Assembly (NCBI RefSeq): GCF_027947575.1
Contig: NZ_CP116256.1
Span: 7,502,001-7,566,000, forward strand
Origin: Streptomyces rubrogriseus
Lineage (GTDB): Bacteria; Actinomycetota; Actinomycetes; Streptomycetales; Streptomycetaceae
Reading direction: 5' to 3'
DNA length: 64,000 nucleotides
Shown here: one piece after another, positions 51,988-61,229 of the stretch
Numbering within the stretch: the first letter of the stretch is position 1
Layout: each line of letters starts with the position of its first letter
Notes under the pieces: generated by a model
Told to the model about the DNA's origin: nothing
The model's database searches: none
What the model saw: only the letters and a program-made list of their open reading frames with translations
Program-made: the position numbers and the translations under genes

Positions 51988-53283
51988 TCAGTCCGTCACG
52001 TCGATCGCGTACCGGTTGGTCTCCACACCCGCGCCCGTGACCACCTGGACGTCCACCCGGCCCGGTTCCACGTCCGCCGGGACGGGGACCGTCAGCAGGT
52101 CGTCCGTGGGGTTGCTGAAGCCGCCCGTCACCGGCACCAGGGGGACGTGGACGTTGACCGCGCCGATGCGGACGACCATGCGGGACAGCCGGTCCGCCCG
52201 CTGCGCACCCGGCGGCACGAAGCCCGCCCCACGGATCTCGATGTCGTCACCCGTGCGGATCGGCGCGTCCAGGTCACCGGCCTCGCGCGCCCGGACCACG
52301 GAGAGGATCACCGGCCGGCCGCCCTCGGCGTACTTCCCAGCCACGTAGGTCGCCGCCGACACCAACACCACCACCGCGAGGCCCCAGGGCAGGTCCGGCA
52401 GTTGCTCCGGGCGCCGGGCCAGCCGTACCGCCGCGAACACCAGGGCCACGGTGCTGATCACGACGTACTGGATGTCGGCGAAGGTCCCGCGGCCCGCGTC
52501 GTCCGTCAGCAGGTCGGAGGCGCGCGGCCGGTCGGCCCGTACCTTCTGCAGCCGCTGTCCCAGCACCCTGAGGCCGACCACCCGCCGTACCAGGACCGCG
52601 ATCCCGCAGACCACCGCGAGCACGGTCACCGCGCCGGTGCCGCGGCCGAGTTCGAGACCGGAGATCAGCGCGTCCCGCCGGTCGTGCCCCGAGGCGACGG
52701 CCAGTTGCCCGGCGAGCACCAGTACGGCGTAGGCGATGAAGAGGACCCAGGCGGCCGCCACGGCACGGGAGGTGGACAGGCGGTTGTCCTCGCCGATGAC
52801 CGGCGCCAGCGCCCCGCCCCGGGCCCGGTGGAACCAGGACGCCGCCGTCAGCGCGCCGGCCACCACCAGCGCCGCCCCGAGTCCGGCGGTGCGCGCGGCG
52901 GACCAGCCGGTGCCGACCGCGGTGAGCGACTGCCCGAGCAGCAGCAGGACGACAGCGGCCCACACGACGGCCGCCGTACGGCGGCCCAGCGCCGCGAGCC
53001 ACGCGTCGCCCTCGGCACGGCCGCGTTCGGCGACGGCCTCCGCGGACTGGGTCAGCTCCTCCGAGACCCACTGGCGCGAGGCGGAGGCCGAGTGGGCCAC
53101 CGCGGCGGGCAGCCCCTGACCGGCCGCGAACTCGTCCCGCCGCAGCAGGAAGGCGGCGACCGCCCGGCGGTGCCCCTCGCGGGCGCCGTGCGGGCAGTCC
53201 CCGCAGGTGCAGCCACCGCCGTGCGCCGCCTCGTACGCGTCCCTGTCCGAGCCGCTCCCGCGTCTCGCCTCCTGCACCGCCAC
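51988..53283 (-). CDS. Membrane protein with N-terminal Cys cluster and C-terminal IPT-like tail, unknown function
   Basis: 431 aa, GTG 53283. CTCGDCPHG at residues 25-33 is a CxCxxC cluster that could bind metal. Six or more membrane helices (AAVVWAAVVLLLLGQSLTAV, AGLGAALVVAGALTAASWFH, VAAAWVLFIAYAVLVLAG, VTVLAVVCGIAVLVRRVVG...). The final 90 residues are beta-rich (DDIEIRGAGFVPPGAQRADR, VEPGRVDVQVVTGAGVETNR) and read like an IPT/TIG-type domain. I do not recognise the family. Confidence 0.7.
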   Translation of the reverse strand: MAVQEARRGSGSDRDAYEAAHGGGCTCGDCPHGAREGHRRAVAAFLLRRDEFAAGQGLPAAVAHSASASRQWVSEELTQSAEAVAERGRAEGDAWLAALGRRTAAVVWAAVVLLLLGQSLTAVGTGWSAARTAGLGAALVVAGALTAASWFHRARGGALAPVIGEDNRLSTSRAVAAAWVLFIAYAVLVLAGQLAVASGHDRRDALISGLELGRGTGAVTVLAVVCGIAVLVRRVVGLRVLGQRLQKVRADRPRASDLLTDDAGRGTFADIQYVVISTVALVFAAVRLARRPEQLPDLPWGLAVVVLVSAATYVAGKYAEGGRPVILSVVRAREAGDLDAPIRTGDDIEIRGAGFVPPGAQRADRLSRMVVRIGAVNVHVPLVPVTGGFSNPTDDLLTVPVPADVEPGRVDVQVVTGAGVETNRYAIDVTD

Positions 53284-53444
53284 GCCCTACGCCCGCCTTC
53301 CCGCACCCGCTAAGTCCCTTGGAACGACAGCGAATTGTGCCGTATCCCGCCCCGCGCCCGCGCGCGGCCCCGCGCAACGTCTGCTCAGCGCCGGTGATGC
53401 GCGGATCGCCGTGTTGACGCCGCCCCGAGCCGCCTCGGACGCGG

Positions 53445-54248
53445 TCAGTCGAACAGGTCCGGTTCGCGTCGGGTGACCTCCTGCCACAAGGGCTGGTAGT
53501 TGATCCACGCCACCAGGTCGCCGCCGAGCTGCTCCCGGGTCGCCACGGCCTGCCGGTGGCCGATCGGCACCGGCCGCCCCGCCGCCTTCGCCAGCAGCTG
53601 CACCTGGCAGGACCGCTCCAGCGACAGGAACCACCAGGCCGCCGCGTCCACGGAGTCGCCGACCGTCAGCAGCCCGTGGTTGCGCAGCACGAGCGCCTTG
53701 CCGGAGCCGAGCACCCGTGCGATGCGCCGCCCCTCCTCGGCGTCGACGGCGACGCCCGAGTAGGAGTCGTACAGGGCGTGGTCCTCGTAGAAGGCGCAGC
53801 TCTCCTGGGTGATCGGTTCGAGCGGCTCGCCGAGGGCCGACAGGGCGCGCCCGTGCACCGAGTGGCAGTGGGCGACCGCGACCACGTCCGGACGGGCGGC
53901 GTGGACCTGGGAGTGCACCGTGAAGGCGGCCTGGTTGACGTGGTGGCCGCCCTCCACCACCTGGCCCTCGGAGTTGACCAGCACCAGATCGCTCACCGTG
54001 ATGTGCGCGAAGGGCACGCCGAAGGGGTTGACCCAGAAGCAGTCGGTGTACAGGGGGTCGCGGACCGTGATGTGACCGGAGACCCCGTCCTCGAACCCGT
54101 GGCGCCCGAAGAGGCGCAGCGCGCCCGCGAGCCGCTCCTTGCGGTGCCGGCGTTCGTCCTCGACCGAGTCGTGCCTGGGCGGCATCGCGAACCGCAGCCG
54201 GTCGGTGGGCAGCGGCGGGGGCTCGGCGGCCCCGGGCGTCCCGTGCAT
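53445..54248 (-). CDS. Class II aldolase/adducin family protein
   Basis: 267 aa, ATG 54248. GVSGHITVRDPLYTDCFWVN and AVAHCHSVHGRALSALGEPL (zinc-binding His pair) and the later His in GKALVLRNHGLLTVGDSVDA are the class II aldolase metal site. Members without a sugar-kinase partner, like this one, are frequent and their substrates are unknown. Divergent from the flavin-oxidase-like gene. Confidence 0.85.
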   Translation of the reverse strand: MHGTPGAAEPPPLPTDRLRFAMPPRHDSVEDERRHRKERLAGALRLFGRHGFEDGVSGHITVRDPLYTDCFWVNPFGVPFAHITVSDLVLVNSEGQVVEGGHHVNQAAFTVHSQVHAARPDVVAVAHCHSVHGRALSALGEPLEPITQESCAFYEDHALYDSYSGVAVDAEEGRRIARVLGSGKALVLRNHGLLTVGDSVDAAAWWFLSLERSCQVQLLAKAAGRPVPIGHRQAVATREQLGGDLVAWINYQPLWQEVTRREPDLFD

Positions 54249-54375
54249 GTGTTCTCTGTCCTTCGGCGCCGGTTGTGCCCTACGTGCCGGAAGTTACCGG
54301 CGGTGCGGCCGGGAGGACAGGTTCGGGGGCCAATACGCGACAGAGGATGTCGGTTTTGGCGTTCACACTCGGCGT

Positions 54376-54861
54376 ATGACATCAGGCACCCCTGTGAACT
54401 GGGCCGGTTTCGCCGCCGCCGAACCGGGCCTGGCCGACACCGTCGAGGCGCGCTTCGGCGCGTACCCGCACCACGTGCTCGCCACCCTCCGCAAGGACGG
54501 TTCGCCCCGCACCGCCGGACTGGAGGTGCGGTTCCTCACCGGCGAGCTGTGGCTCGGCATGATGCCGGACTCGCTGAAGGCGCTCGACCTGCGCCGCGAC
54601 CCGCGCTTCGCACTCCAGGCGAACCCGGGGGACGGCACCGGCATGGGCGGCGGGGACGTGCGGATCACCGGCCGGGCGATCGAGGTCGAGGACCCGCGGA
54701 CAAAGGCCGGATACGTGCGAGAGGTGGAACCGCCGGAGCCGTTCCACCTCTTCCGCACCGAGCTGACGGAGGTCGTGCGCACCCGCGTCGAGGACGACGA
54801 GTACCTCGTCGTCGAGGTCTGGCAGCCCGGCAGACCCCTGCGCACCGTCAGGCGCGCCTGA
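54376..54861 (+). CDS. Pyridoxamine 5'-phosphate oxidase-like / flavin-binding split-barrel protein
   Basis: 161 aa, ATG 54376. HHVLATLRKDGSPRTAGLEV and LWLGMMPDSLKALDLRRDPR are the standard PPOX-like fold start; the C-terminus has LFRTELTEVVRTRVEDDEYL. The class includes F420- and FMN-binding reductases in actinobacteria; the cofactor cannot be decided here. Confidence 0.8.
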   Translation: MTSGTPVNWAGFAAAEPGLADTVEARFGAYPHHVLATLRKDGSPRTAGLEVRFLTGELWLGMMPDSLKALDLRRDPRFALQANPGDGTGMGGGDVRITGRAIEVEDPRTKAGYVREVEPPEPFHLFRTELTEVVRTRVEDDEYLVVEVWQPGRPLRTVRRA

Positions 54862-54864
54862 GGG

Positions 54865-56445
54865 TCACTCCCACTCGATCGTGCCCGGGGGCTTCGAGGT
54901 CACGTCGAGGACGACGCGGTTGACGTCCGTGACCTCGTTGGTGATCCGGGTCGAGATCTTGGAGAGCACCTCGTACGGCAGCCGGGACCAGTCGGCCGTC
55001 ATGGCGTCCTCGGAGGAGACCGGCCGCAGGACGATCGGGTGGCCGTAGGTGCGGCCGTCGCCCTGGACGCCGACGGAGCGGACGTCCGCGAGGAGCACCA
55101 CCGGGCACTGCCAGATGTCGCGGTCCAGGCCGGCCGCGGTCAGCTCCTCGCGGGCGATGGCGTCGGCCTCGCGCAGCAGGTCGAGCCGCTCCTTGGTGAC
55201 CTCGCCGACGATCCGGATGCCGAGGCCCGGGCCCGGGAAGGGCTGGCGCTGGACGATCTCGTCCGGCAGGCCCAGCTCCTGGCCGACCATCCGGACCTCG
55301 TCCTTGAACAGCTGGCGCAGCGGCTCGACCAGCTCGAACTCGATGTCGTCCGGGAGCCCGCCCACGTTGTGGTGGGACTTGATGTTGGCGGTGCCGGTAC
55401 CGCCGCCGGACTCGACCACGTCCGGGTAGAGCGTGCCCTGCACCAGGAAGGCGACCTCGGGGCCCTCCTCCCGCATGATCTCCAGCTGGGCCTGCTCGAA
55501 GACCCGGATGAACTCGCGGCCGATGATCTTCCGCTTCTGCTCGGGGTCGGAGACCCCGGCCAGCGCGCCCAGGAACCGCTCGCTGGCGTCCACGACCTTC
55601 AGCTGCACGCCGGTCGCGGCGACGAAGTCCTTCTCGACCTGCTCGGTCTCGCCCTTGCGCATCAGGCCGTGGTCGACGTAGACGCAGGTCAGCTGGGAGC
55701 CGATGGCCTTCTGGACGAGCGCGGCGGCCACGGCGGAGTCCACGCCGCCGGACAGCCCGCAGATGGCGCGCTTGTCGCCGACCTGCGCGCGGATGGCCGC
55801 GACCTGCTCCTCGATGACGTTGCCCGTGGTCCAGTCGGGGCTCAGGCCCGCGCCCCGGTACAGGAAGTGCTCCAGCACCTGCTGCCCGTGCGTGGAGTGC
55901 ATGACCTCGGGGTGGTACTGGACGCCGTAGAGCTTCTTCTCGTCGTTCTCGAAGGCGGCGACCGGGACGACGTCCGTGGAGCCGGTGACGGTGAAGCCCT
56001 CGGGGGCGGCGGAGCAGGCGTCGCCGTGCGACATCCACACCGACTGCTCGGCCGGGGTGCCCTCGAAGAGGGTGGAGGACGGCTTGGAGACGGCCAGCTC
56101 GGTGCGGCCGTACTCACGGGCGCCGGAGTTGTCGACGGTGCCGCCGAGGGTCTGCGCCATCAGCTGGAAGCCGTAGCACATGCCGAAGACGGGGACGCCG
56201 GCCTCGAACAGGGAGCGGTCCAGGGTGGGGGCGCCCGCCTCGTACACCGACGAGGGGCCGCCGGAGAGGATGATGGCCGCCGGGTTCTTGGCGAGGATCT
56301 CCTCGACCGGCATGGAGCTCGGCACGATCTCGCTGTAGACCCGCGCCTCGCGGACACGACGGGCGATGAGCTGGGCGTACTGCGCGCCGAAGTCGACGAC
56401 CAGGACGGTGTCGGGGGCGGCGGCAGCGGGAGTCGCTGATGACAC
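54865..56445 (-). CDS. guaA: GMP synthase (glutamine-hydrolysing)
   Basis: 526 aa. Converts XMP to GMP with glutamine. Glutaminase domain: [31 protein letters not shown], catalytic Cys in [17 protein letters not shown], His/Glu in [14 protein letters not shown]-pyrophosphatase domain: [16 protein letters not shown] (PP loop), then [10 protein letters not shown], and the C-terminal dimerisation domain ending [14 protein letters not shown] 56445 has GGAAGG upstream and gives the family length. The longer frame to 56622 is not conserved. Confidence 0.96.
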   Translation of the reverse strand: MSSATPAAAAPDTVLVVDFGAQYAQLIARRVREARVYSEIVPSSMPVEEILAKNPAAIILSGGPSSVYEAGAPTLDRSLFEAGVPVFGMCYGFQLMAQTLGGTVDNSGAREYGRTELAVSKPSSTLFEGTPAEQSVWMSHGDACSAAPEGFTVTGSTDVVPVAAFENDEKKLYGVQYHPEVMHSTHGQQVLEHFLYRGAGLSPDWTTGNVIEEQVAAIRAQVGDKRAICGLSGGVDSAVAAALVQKAIGSQLTCVYVDHGLMRKGETEQVEKDFVAATGVQLKVVDASERFLGALAGVSDPEQKRKIIGREFIRVFEQAQLEIMREEGPEVAFLVQGTLYPDVVESGGGTGTANIKSHHNVGGLPDDIEFELVEPLRQLFKDEVRMVGQELGLPDEIVQRQPFPGPGLGIRIVGEVTKERLDLLREADAIAREELTAAGLDRDIWQCPVVLLADVRSVGVQGDGRTYGHPIVLRPVSSEDAMTADWSRLPYEVLSKISTRITNEVTDVNRVVLDVTSKPPGTIEWE

Positions 56446-56469
56446 GGGGTGCCTTCCGGCGGTCGGGCG

Positions 56470-56492
56470 GGGGGCTTGTGCCCCCGATTCTA
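56470..56492 (-). promoter_or_regulatory. guaA leader: -10 and 6-bp hairpin
   Basis: On the minus strand TAGAAT (56492-56487) is a good -10, and just downstream GGGGGC-ACAA-GCCCCC (56485-56470) forms a hairpin 25 nt before the start codon. No purine-riboswitch signature was seen. Confidence 0.45.
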
Positions 56493-56579
56493 CCGAGCTG
56501 GGCAGGTGGCCCCGACCCCGCCGTGGTCCCGCACCCGTCCACCGGGCGTCCCACCATGCGAACCGGCTCGGACACCGGC

Positions 56580-56608
56580 TTGGACACGGGCCGCCGCCGG
56601 GGCATACT
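56580..56608 (+). promoter_or_regulatory. Promoter of the aromatic leader transcript
   Basis: TTGGAC (56580-56585), 17 nt, CATACT (56603-56608), with the leader ATG 7 nt after the -10, so the transcript probably starts at or next to that ATG (leaderless). Confidence 0.65.
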
Positions 56609-56614
56609 GGGCCC

Positions 56615-56686
56615 ATGCTCAAGCACCAGGCGTTCCTGTTTACCTATGGCAACCGGCCCACCGGCTGCCATGGTCGTGCTGCTTGA
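56615..56686 (+). CDS. Leader peptide for chorismate mutase (Phe/Tyr attenuator)
   Basis: 23 aa: [20 protein letters not shown] then RAA. Three aromatic residues cluster at Phe7, Phe9 and Tyr11 (TTC, TTT, TAT). The rare TTT and TAT codons for this GC-rich genome are notable and could sharpen charging-dependent stalling. The ATG is directly at the predicted transcript start. A hairpin GGCAACCGG/CCGGCTGCC lies inside the ORF and the terminator follows 20 nt after the stop: the layout of a ribosome-mediated attenuator. Confidence 0.65.
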   Translation: MLKHQAFLFTYGNRPTGCHGRAA

Positions 56687-56705
56687 GCAACTGACAAGCG
56701 ACTTC

Positions 56706-56742
56706 CCAGGCGCCCCGGGCCGACAAGGTCCGGGGCGCCTGG
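56706..56742 (+). terminator. Attenuator/terminator before chorismate mutase
   Basis: CCAGGCGCCCCGG (56706-56718) pairs perfectly with 56730-56742 (13 bp, 11-nt loop) followed by CGTTTG. It is 57 nt upstream of the chorismate mutase start. Confidence 0.75.
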
Positions 56743-56799
56743 CGTTTGCGGACCGTGCCGGTCCGGGGTGCCGCCACCCTTCGGCGAGGAGCCACCGAC

Positions 56800-57087
56800 A
56801 TGACCGTCACCGCAGCAGACAAGACCGGCGCCCGCACCCCCGAGGCCGCCGACGTGATCACCGGCGCCCGGGAGCGGATCGACGCCCTGGACGACCGGAT
56901 CATCGGGCTGATCCAGGAACGGATGGCCGTCTCCGCGGTCATCCAGGAGGCGCGGATCACCTCCGGCGGCCGACGCGTGAACCTCTCCCGCGAGATGGAG
57001 GTGCTGGACCACTACCGGGAGGCGCTGGGCAAGCCGGGCACGGCGCTGGCGATGACGATGCTGGAGCTGTGTCGCGGGCGGGTGTGA
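56800..57087 (+). CDS. Chorismate mutase (AroQ class)
   Basis: 95 aa, ATG 56800 with GAGGAG upstream. Three-helix AroQ fold: ARERIDALDDRIIGLIQERM, AVSAVIQEARITSGGRRVNL and SREMEVLDHYREALGKPGTA. The active-site Arg of helix 1 (R in ARERID), the basic residues of helix 2 and the Glu in SREME are in place. Diverts chorismate to prephenate for Phe and Tyr synthesis; consistent with the aromatic leader peptide ahead of it. Confidence 0.9.
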   Translation: MTVTAADKTGARTPEAADVITGARERIDALDDRIIGLIQERMAVSAVIQEARITSGGRRVNLSREMEVLDHYREALGKPGTALAMTMLELCRGRV

Positions 57088-57577
57088 GGATCGCGACGCG
57101 GCCGGGGGGTCGCATCTGAGTTCGGGCCCCTTCTCACCCGTACGGCGCGTGACCGGCACGCGAGCGGCTTCGTTGGTCCCGGTGTCCGTGTCAGCCAGGG
57201 GCGGACCCGAAAGAACCACGCGTGGCTCGCTGGAGCGATGAGGCGTACGGATCATGCCGTGCGTCGTGGGACCTCGCTCCAGGAAGTGACCGGACGGCAG
57301 GGGACAGCAGCCCGGTCACCCATGAGAACGGCCGGCTCCGGGGACGCCCGGGGCCGGCCGACGGGACGAGTCCCTCATTCGACGCGAGCCCGTCTCCGAC
57401 GGCGACGCCGCCTCCCCTTCCTGCCTCCCGCGCCCTCCCCCTTCCTGCCTCCCGCGCCCTCCCGAGTGGCACAGGCCACATAAGGATTCTGTGAATGTGG
57501 GGACAACCATTCACAGGCTTCGCCGATCAGAACAGGCATGGAGTGGGGACCCGCGCTCGGAGGGGGGTGCGGGTCCG
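57088..57577. other. Intergenic region with a hairpin and a tandem duplication
   Basis: About 490 nt between convergent genes. It contains a near-perfect hairpin (57329-57360; CGGCCGGC/GCCGGCCG arms) that may end one or both transcripts, and a perfect 24-bp tandem duplication (57414-57437 and 57438-57461). No credible ORF. Confidence 0.6.
57414..57461. repeat. Perfect 24-bp tandem duplication
   Basis: Unit CCCCTTCCTGCCTCCCGCGC plus CCTC, two identical copies. Confidence 0.9.
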
Positions 57578-59428
57578 CTACTTCTTCGGCGGCACCGTCG
57601 GCATCTCCAGGAACGGCAGGCGCAGCGCGCCGAAGGCCTGCTCCGGAACGGCCGGCGACCGGGGCGCGACGGCGGCCACCCGCTCGTACCCGGCGCCCTG
57701 CGCGGGGCGCGGGTCGCTCTCGCCCTTGTTGGGCCAGTACGACATCGCGCGCTCGGCCTGCGCGGTGATGGTCAGGGACGGATTGACGCCGAGGTTGGCC
57801 GAGACGGCGGCGCCGTCGACGACCGAGATGCCGGGGTGGCCGTAGAGGCGGTGGTAGGGGTCTATGACGCCGGTCTCGCGGGAGGCGCCTATCGGGCAGC
57901 CGCCGAGGAAGTGGGCGGTGAGCGGGGTGCCCATCAGCTCGCCGACGTTGGAGCCGGCGAAGCCGTTGATCTCGGCGGCGAGTGCGGAAGCACCGTCGGT
58001 GGCGGCCTTGATCTGCTTGGGGTTGGGCGAGCCGTGGCCCTGGCGCGCGGTGAGCAGGCCCTTGCCGACGCCCGTCGGTTTCAGGTGCGTGGTCAGGGAG
58101 TTGTCCAGGGACTGCATGACCAGGCCGATGATGGTCCGCTCGGACCACTTGCGGTTGGAGAGCGACCGCAGGACCAGCAGCGGGTGCTTGGCCGCGTGGC
58201 CGAGGAAGCCCAGGACGCGCGAGGCGCCCGAGGCGGTCTGCCCGGCGTAGGGGACCTGGAGGATGGACAGGCCGCCCATCGAGTTGGAGCCCTTGCCGTA
58301 ACGGACCGGTTCGATGTGGGTGTTGGCGTCCGGGTGGATGGAGGACGTGATGGCGACGCCGCGCGTGAAGTCGGCCCGCGGCTCGCCGGTGGCGTTGCGG
58401 TAGCGCCGGTCGTCGGTCTGGGCGCCGACCAGTGCCTCGGAGTTGGTGCGGGTCAGCTCGCCGAGCGCGTCCGACAGGTACGGGAGCTGGCCGCCCGCCT
58501 TCATACGGTGCAGCAGGGTCTGGGTGCCGTAGGTGCCGGCGGCCAGGACGACGCGGCGGGCGGTGAAAGTGCGGCCCGCGTCCTTCCCGCGGTTCCCGCG
58601 CTTTCCACCCTTGCCGCGCTTCTTGTGGTCGGTGGGGAGCGTGGCGACCGCGAAGCCGCCGCGCGAGTCGTCCGTGACGGAGACGGCCGTGGTCATCGGG
58701 TGGACGACGGCACCGGCCTTCTCGGCGAGGTAGAGGTAGTTCTCGTTGAGGGTGTTCTTCGCGCCGTGCCGGCAGCCGGTCATGCACTCGCCGCACTCGT
58801 TGCAGGCCTTGCGGTCGGGGCCCGCGCCGCCGAAGTACGGGTCGGGCACCTGCTCGCCCGGCCCGGCCTTCGCCGTGCCGTCGGCGTCCTCGCCGTCGCC
58901 GAAGAAGACGCCGACCGGGGCCATGTGGAAGGTGTCGCCGCAGCCCATCCGCTCGGCGGCGGCCTTCAGGTGCACGTCGGAGGGGGTCATCGTCGGGTTG
59001 AGCCGGACCCCGAGCATGCGCCGGGCCTGGTCGTAGTACGGCGTCAGTTCCTCGTGCCAGTCGGTGATGCCGCGCCACTGGGGGTCGTCGAAGAAGGGCT
59101 TCGGCGGCACGTACAGGGTGTTGGCGTAGTTGAGCGAGCCGCCGCCGACCCCGGCGCCTGCCAGGACCATGACATTCCCGAGCAGGTGGATGCGCTGGAT
59201 GCCGAACATGCCGAGCTTCGGCGCCCAGAGGTAGTTCTTCAGGTCCCAGGAGTTCTTGGGCAGCGACTCCCGGGTGAAGCGGCGGCCGGCCTCCAGGACG
59301 CCGACGCGGTAGCCCTTCTCGGTGAGGCGGAGGGCGGAGACGGAGCCGCCGAAGCCGGATCCCACGACGAGGACGTCGTAGTCGTACCCGTTCTCGTCCC
59401 GGGTCTGGACAGAGTTCTCCTGCGACAC
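57578..59428 (-). CDS. GMC-type FAD oxidoreductase with a four-Cys ferredoxin-like insert
   Basis: 616 aa, GTG 59428. FAD domain: DYDVLVVGSGFGGSVSALRL and VLEAG. GAGVGGGSLNYANTLYVPPK is the second FAD contact. KACNECGECMTGCRHGAKNT (about 200) has four Cys with CxxCxxxC spacing, typical of the cholesterol-oxidase-like GMC subfamily, and may bind metal or an Fe-S cluster. C-terminus with TAHFLGGCPIGAS and HPGISVVDGAAVSANLGVNP. Downstream of the SSADH gene by 48 nt, so co-transcribed. Substrate unknown. Confidence 0.82.
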   Translation of the reverse strand: MSQENSVQTRDENGYDYDVLVVGSGFGGSVSALRLTEKGYRVGVLEAGRRFTRESLPKNSWDLKNYLWAPKLGMFGIQRIHLLGNVMVLAGAGVGGGSLNYANTLYVPPKPFFDDPQWRGITDWHEELTPYYDQARRMLGVRLNPTMTPSDVHLKAAAERMGCGDTFHMAPVGVFFGDGEDADGTAKAGPGEQVPDPYFGGAGPDRKACNECGECMTGCRHGAKNTLNENYLYLAEKAGAVVHPMTTAVSVTDDSRGGFAVATLPTDHKKRGKGGKRGNRGKDAGRTFTARRVVLAAGTYGTQTLLHRMKAGGQLPYLSDALGELTRTNSEALVGAQTDDRRYRNATGEPRADFTRGVAITSSIHPDANTHIEPVRYGKGSNSMGGLSILQVPYAGQTASGASRVLGFLGHAAKHPLLVLRSLSNRKWSERTIIGLVMQSLDNSLTTHLKPTGVGKGLLTARQGHGSPNPKQIKAATDGASALAAEINGFAGSNVGELMGTPLTAHFLGGCPIGASRETGVIDPYHRLYGHPGISVVDGAAVSANLGVNPSLTITAQAERAMSYWPNKGESDPRPAQGAGYERVAAVAPRSPAVPEQAFGALRLPFLEMPTVPPKK

Positions 59429-59476
59429 GTGCTCTCCTCGTTGAGAACGGGCGGTGGTGGGCGTTGGTCGGGCGGG

Positions 59477-61090
59477 TCAGCGGAAGCGGAACGCCTTCAT
59501 CAGGCGCAGGCTGCGGCTCATGAACGCCGCGTACTTCTCGTCGTCCATGCCGAGCGAGGGCGCCATCGGCAGCAAGCGCTGGTGGGCGACGGTCTGGGCC
59601 TCGGTGTACTTGAGGATGCCCTCGGAGCCGTGCCGGCGGCCGAGGCCGGAGTCCTTCATGCCGCCCATCGGGGACTGCACGCTGCCGTAGGCGGGCGCGT
59701 ACCCCTCGTTGATGTTGACGGTGCCGGTGCGCAGCCGGGCGGCGACGTCGCGGCCGCGTCGGGCGTCCTTCGTCCAGACCGAGGAGTTCAGGCCGTACGG
59801 CGTGGAGTTGGCGTGCTCGACGGCCTCGTCCTCGGTCGTGAAGCGGTAGACGGAGACGACCGGGCCGAAGGTCTCCTCGGCGCACACCGTCATGGGGGCC
59901 ACGACGCCGTCGAGGATGGTCGGCTCGTAGAAGTACGGGCCTATGTCCGGGCGAGCGACACCACCGGCGACGAGCTTCGCGCCCCGCTCCACGGCGTCCG
60001 CCACGTGCGCCTGCACGGTCGCCAGCTGCCGCTCCCCCACCAGCGAGCCCATGTCGGCGCCGTAGGAGAGGGAGGTGCCGAGCCGCATCGCCCTGGTGCG
60101 GGCGGCGAAGCGCTCCAGGAAGGCGTCGGCGACGGACTCGTGGACGTAGAGCCGCTCGATGGAGATGCACAGCTGGCCGGCCGAGGAGAAGCAGGCGCGG
60201 ACGGCGCCCGCCGCGGCCTTCTCGATGTCGGCGTCCTCCAGGACCAGCATGGCGTTCTTGCCGCCGAGTTCCAGGGAGACGCCGACCAGGCGGGCGGCGG
60301 CGCCCTGGGCGACCTCGCGGCCGGTGCGGGTGGAGCCGGTGAAGGAGACGTAGTCGGCGTGCTTGACCACCTCGGGGCCGACGACCGGGCCGTCGCCGAG
60401 GACGACCTGGAAGACCTCGGCGGGCAGCCCGGCCTCGACGAGCAGGTCACGGGCCCACAGGGCGGTCAGACAGGTCTCGGTGTCGGGCTTCATGACGACC
60501 GCGTTGCCCGCGACGAAGGCGGGGAGCGCGTCGCCGACGGACAGCTCCAGCGGGTAGTTCCAGGGGGCTATCTGGCCGACGACGCCGCGCGGGTGGCGCA
60601 GCTCGGTGACCTTGGTGAGGGTCGGTACGGCGCCGGTGTGCCGCTTGGGCCGCAGGTACGCCGGGGCCTTGCGGCCGTAGTGCCGGGCGGCGACCGCGAC
60701 GGCCTGGACCTCCTCGTGGGCGTGCAGGCGGGCCTTGCCGGTCTCCAGCTGGATGAGGTCGAGGACCTCGGCCTGGCGCGCGAGGACCAGGTCGTGGAAG
60801 CGCAGCAGGACCGCGGCCCGCTGCCGCACCGGCACCCGCGCCCACACGGCCTGGGCGGCGCGGGCCCGCTCGAAGGCCGCGGCCACGTCCTCGGGCGTCG
60901 CCTCGGGCAGGTCGGCCAGCTTCTCGCCGGTGAACGGGGTGTGGTTGGCGGTGCGGCCGGAGCCGGCCACGCCCTTGGTGAGCTGGGCGACCAGCTCGGG
61001 CGTGACCACGTCGGCAGCCGTGCGGGCGCCCTCCGGGGTGGGGGCGAGGGGGTTCGTGCCGGTGAGTTCCGGGGCCTGCGCGTCCGTCAT
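59477..61090 (-). CDS. gabD: Succinate-semialdehyde dehydrogenase (aldehyde dehydrogenase family)
   Basis: 537 aa, ATG 61090. Cofactor segment GVVGQIAPWNYPLELSVGDA, catalytic Glu in SLELGGKNAMLVLEDADIEK, catalytic Cys in CFSSAGQLCISIERLYVHES, and YGLNSSVWTKDARRG. The sequence type matches the Streptomyces proteins called succinic semialdehyde dehydrogenase; substrate is by resemblance only. First gene of the pair with the GMC oxidoreductase. Confidence 0.8.
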   Translation of the reverse strand: MTDAQAPELTGTNPLAPTPEGARTAADVVTPELVAQLTKGVAGSGRTANHTPFTGEKLADLPEATPEDVAAAFERARAAQAVWARVPVRQRAAVLLRFHDLVLARQAEVLDLIQLETGKARLHAHEEVQAVAVAARHYGRKAPAYLRPKRHTGAVPTLTKVTELRHPRGVVGQIAPWNYPLELSVGDALPAFVAGNAVVMKPDTETCLTALWARDLLVEAGLPAEVFQVVLGDGPVVGPEVVKHADYVSFTGSTRTGREVAQGAAARLVGVSLELGGKNAMLVLEDADIEKAAAGAVRACFSSAGQLCISIERLYVHESVADAFLERFAARTRAMRLGTSLSYGADMGSLVGERQLATVQAHVADAVERGAKLVAGGVARPDIGPYFYEPTILDGVVAPMTVCAEETFGPVVSVYRFTTEDEAVEHANSTPYGLNSSVWTKDARRGRDVAARLRTGTVNINEGYAPAYGSVQSPMGGMKDSGLGRRHGSEGILKYTEAQTVAHQRLLPMAPSLGMDDEKYAAFMSRSLRLMKAFRFR

Positions 61091-61229
61091 GAGCCGCAGG
61101 GTATGACGCCGGGCGGGCTTTGTGTACCCGTCGGTAATGGGGATTCACGGTGATTCACCGAGTGCTCACACACCGCCAGTGATCGCTGGCAACAAACCCG
61201 CTGATCAGGGCGTTGTGCGAGCGGAGCGC

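Noticed and set aside
56446..56560. Purine riboswitch in the guaA leader
   Set aside because: Only a 6-bp hairpin; none of the conserved loop sequences of guanine or PRPP riboswitches.
57088..57577. Small gene or tRNA between chorismate mutase and the GMC gene
   Set aside because: No cloverleaf and the short open frames are low-complexity without ribosome binding sites.
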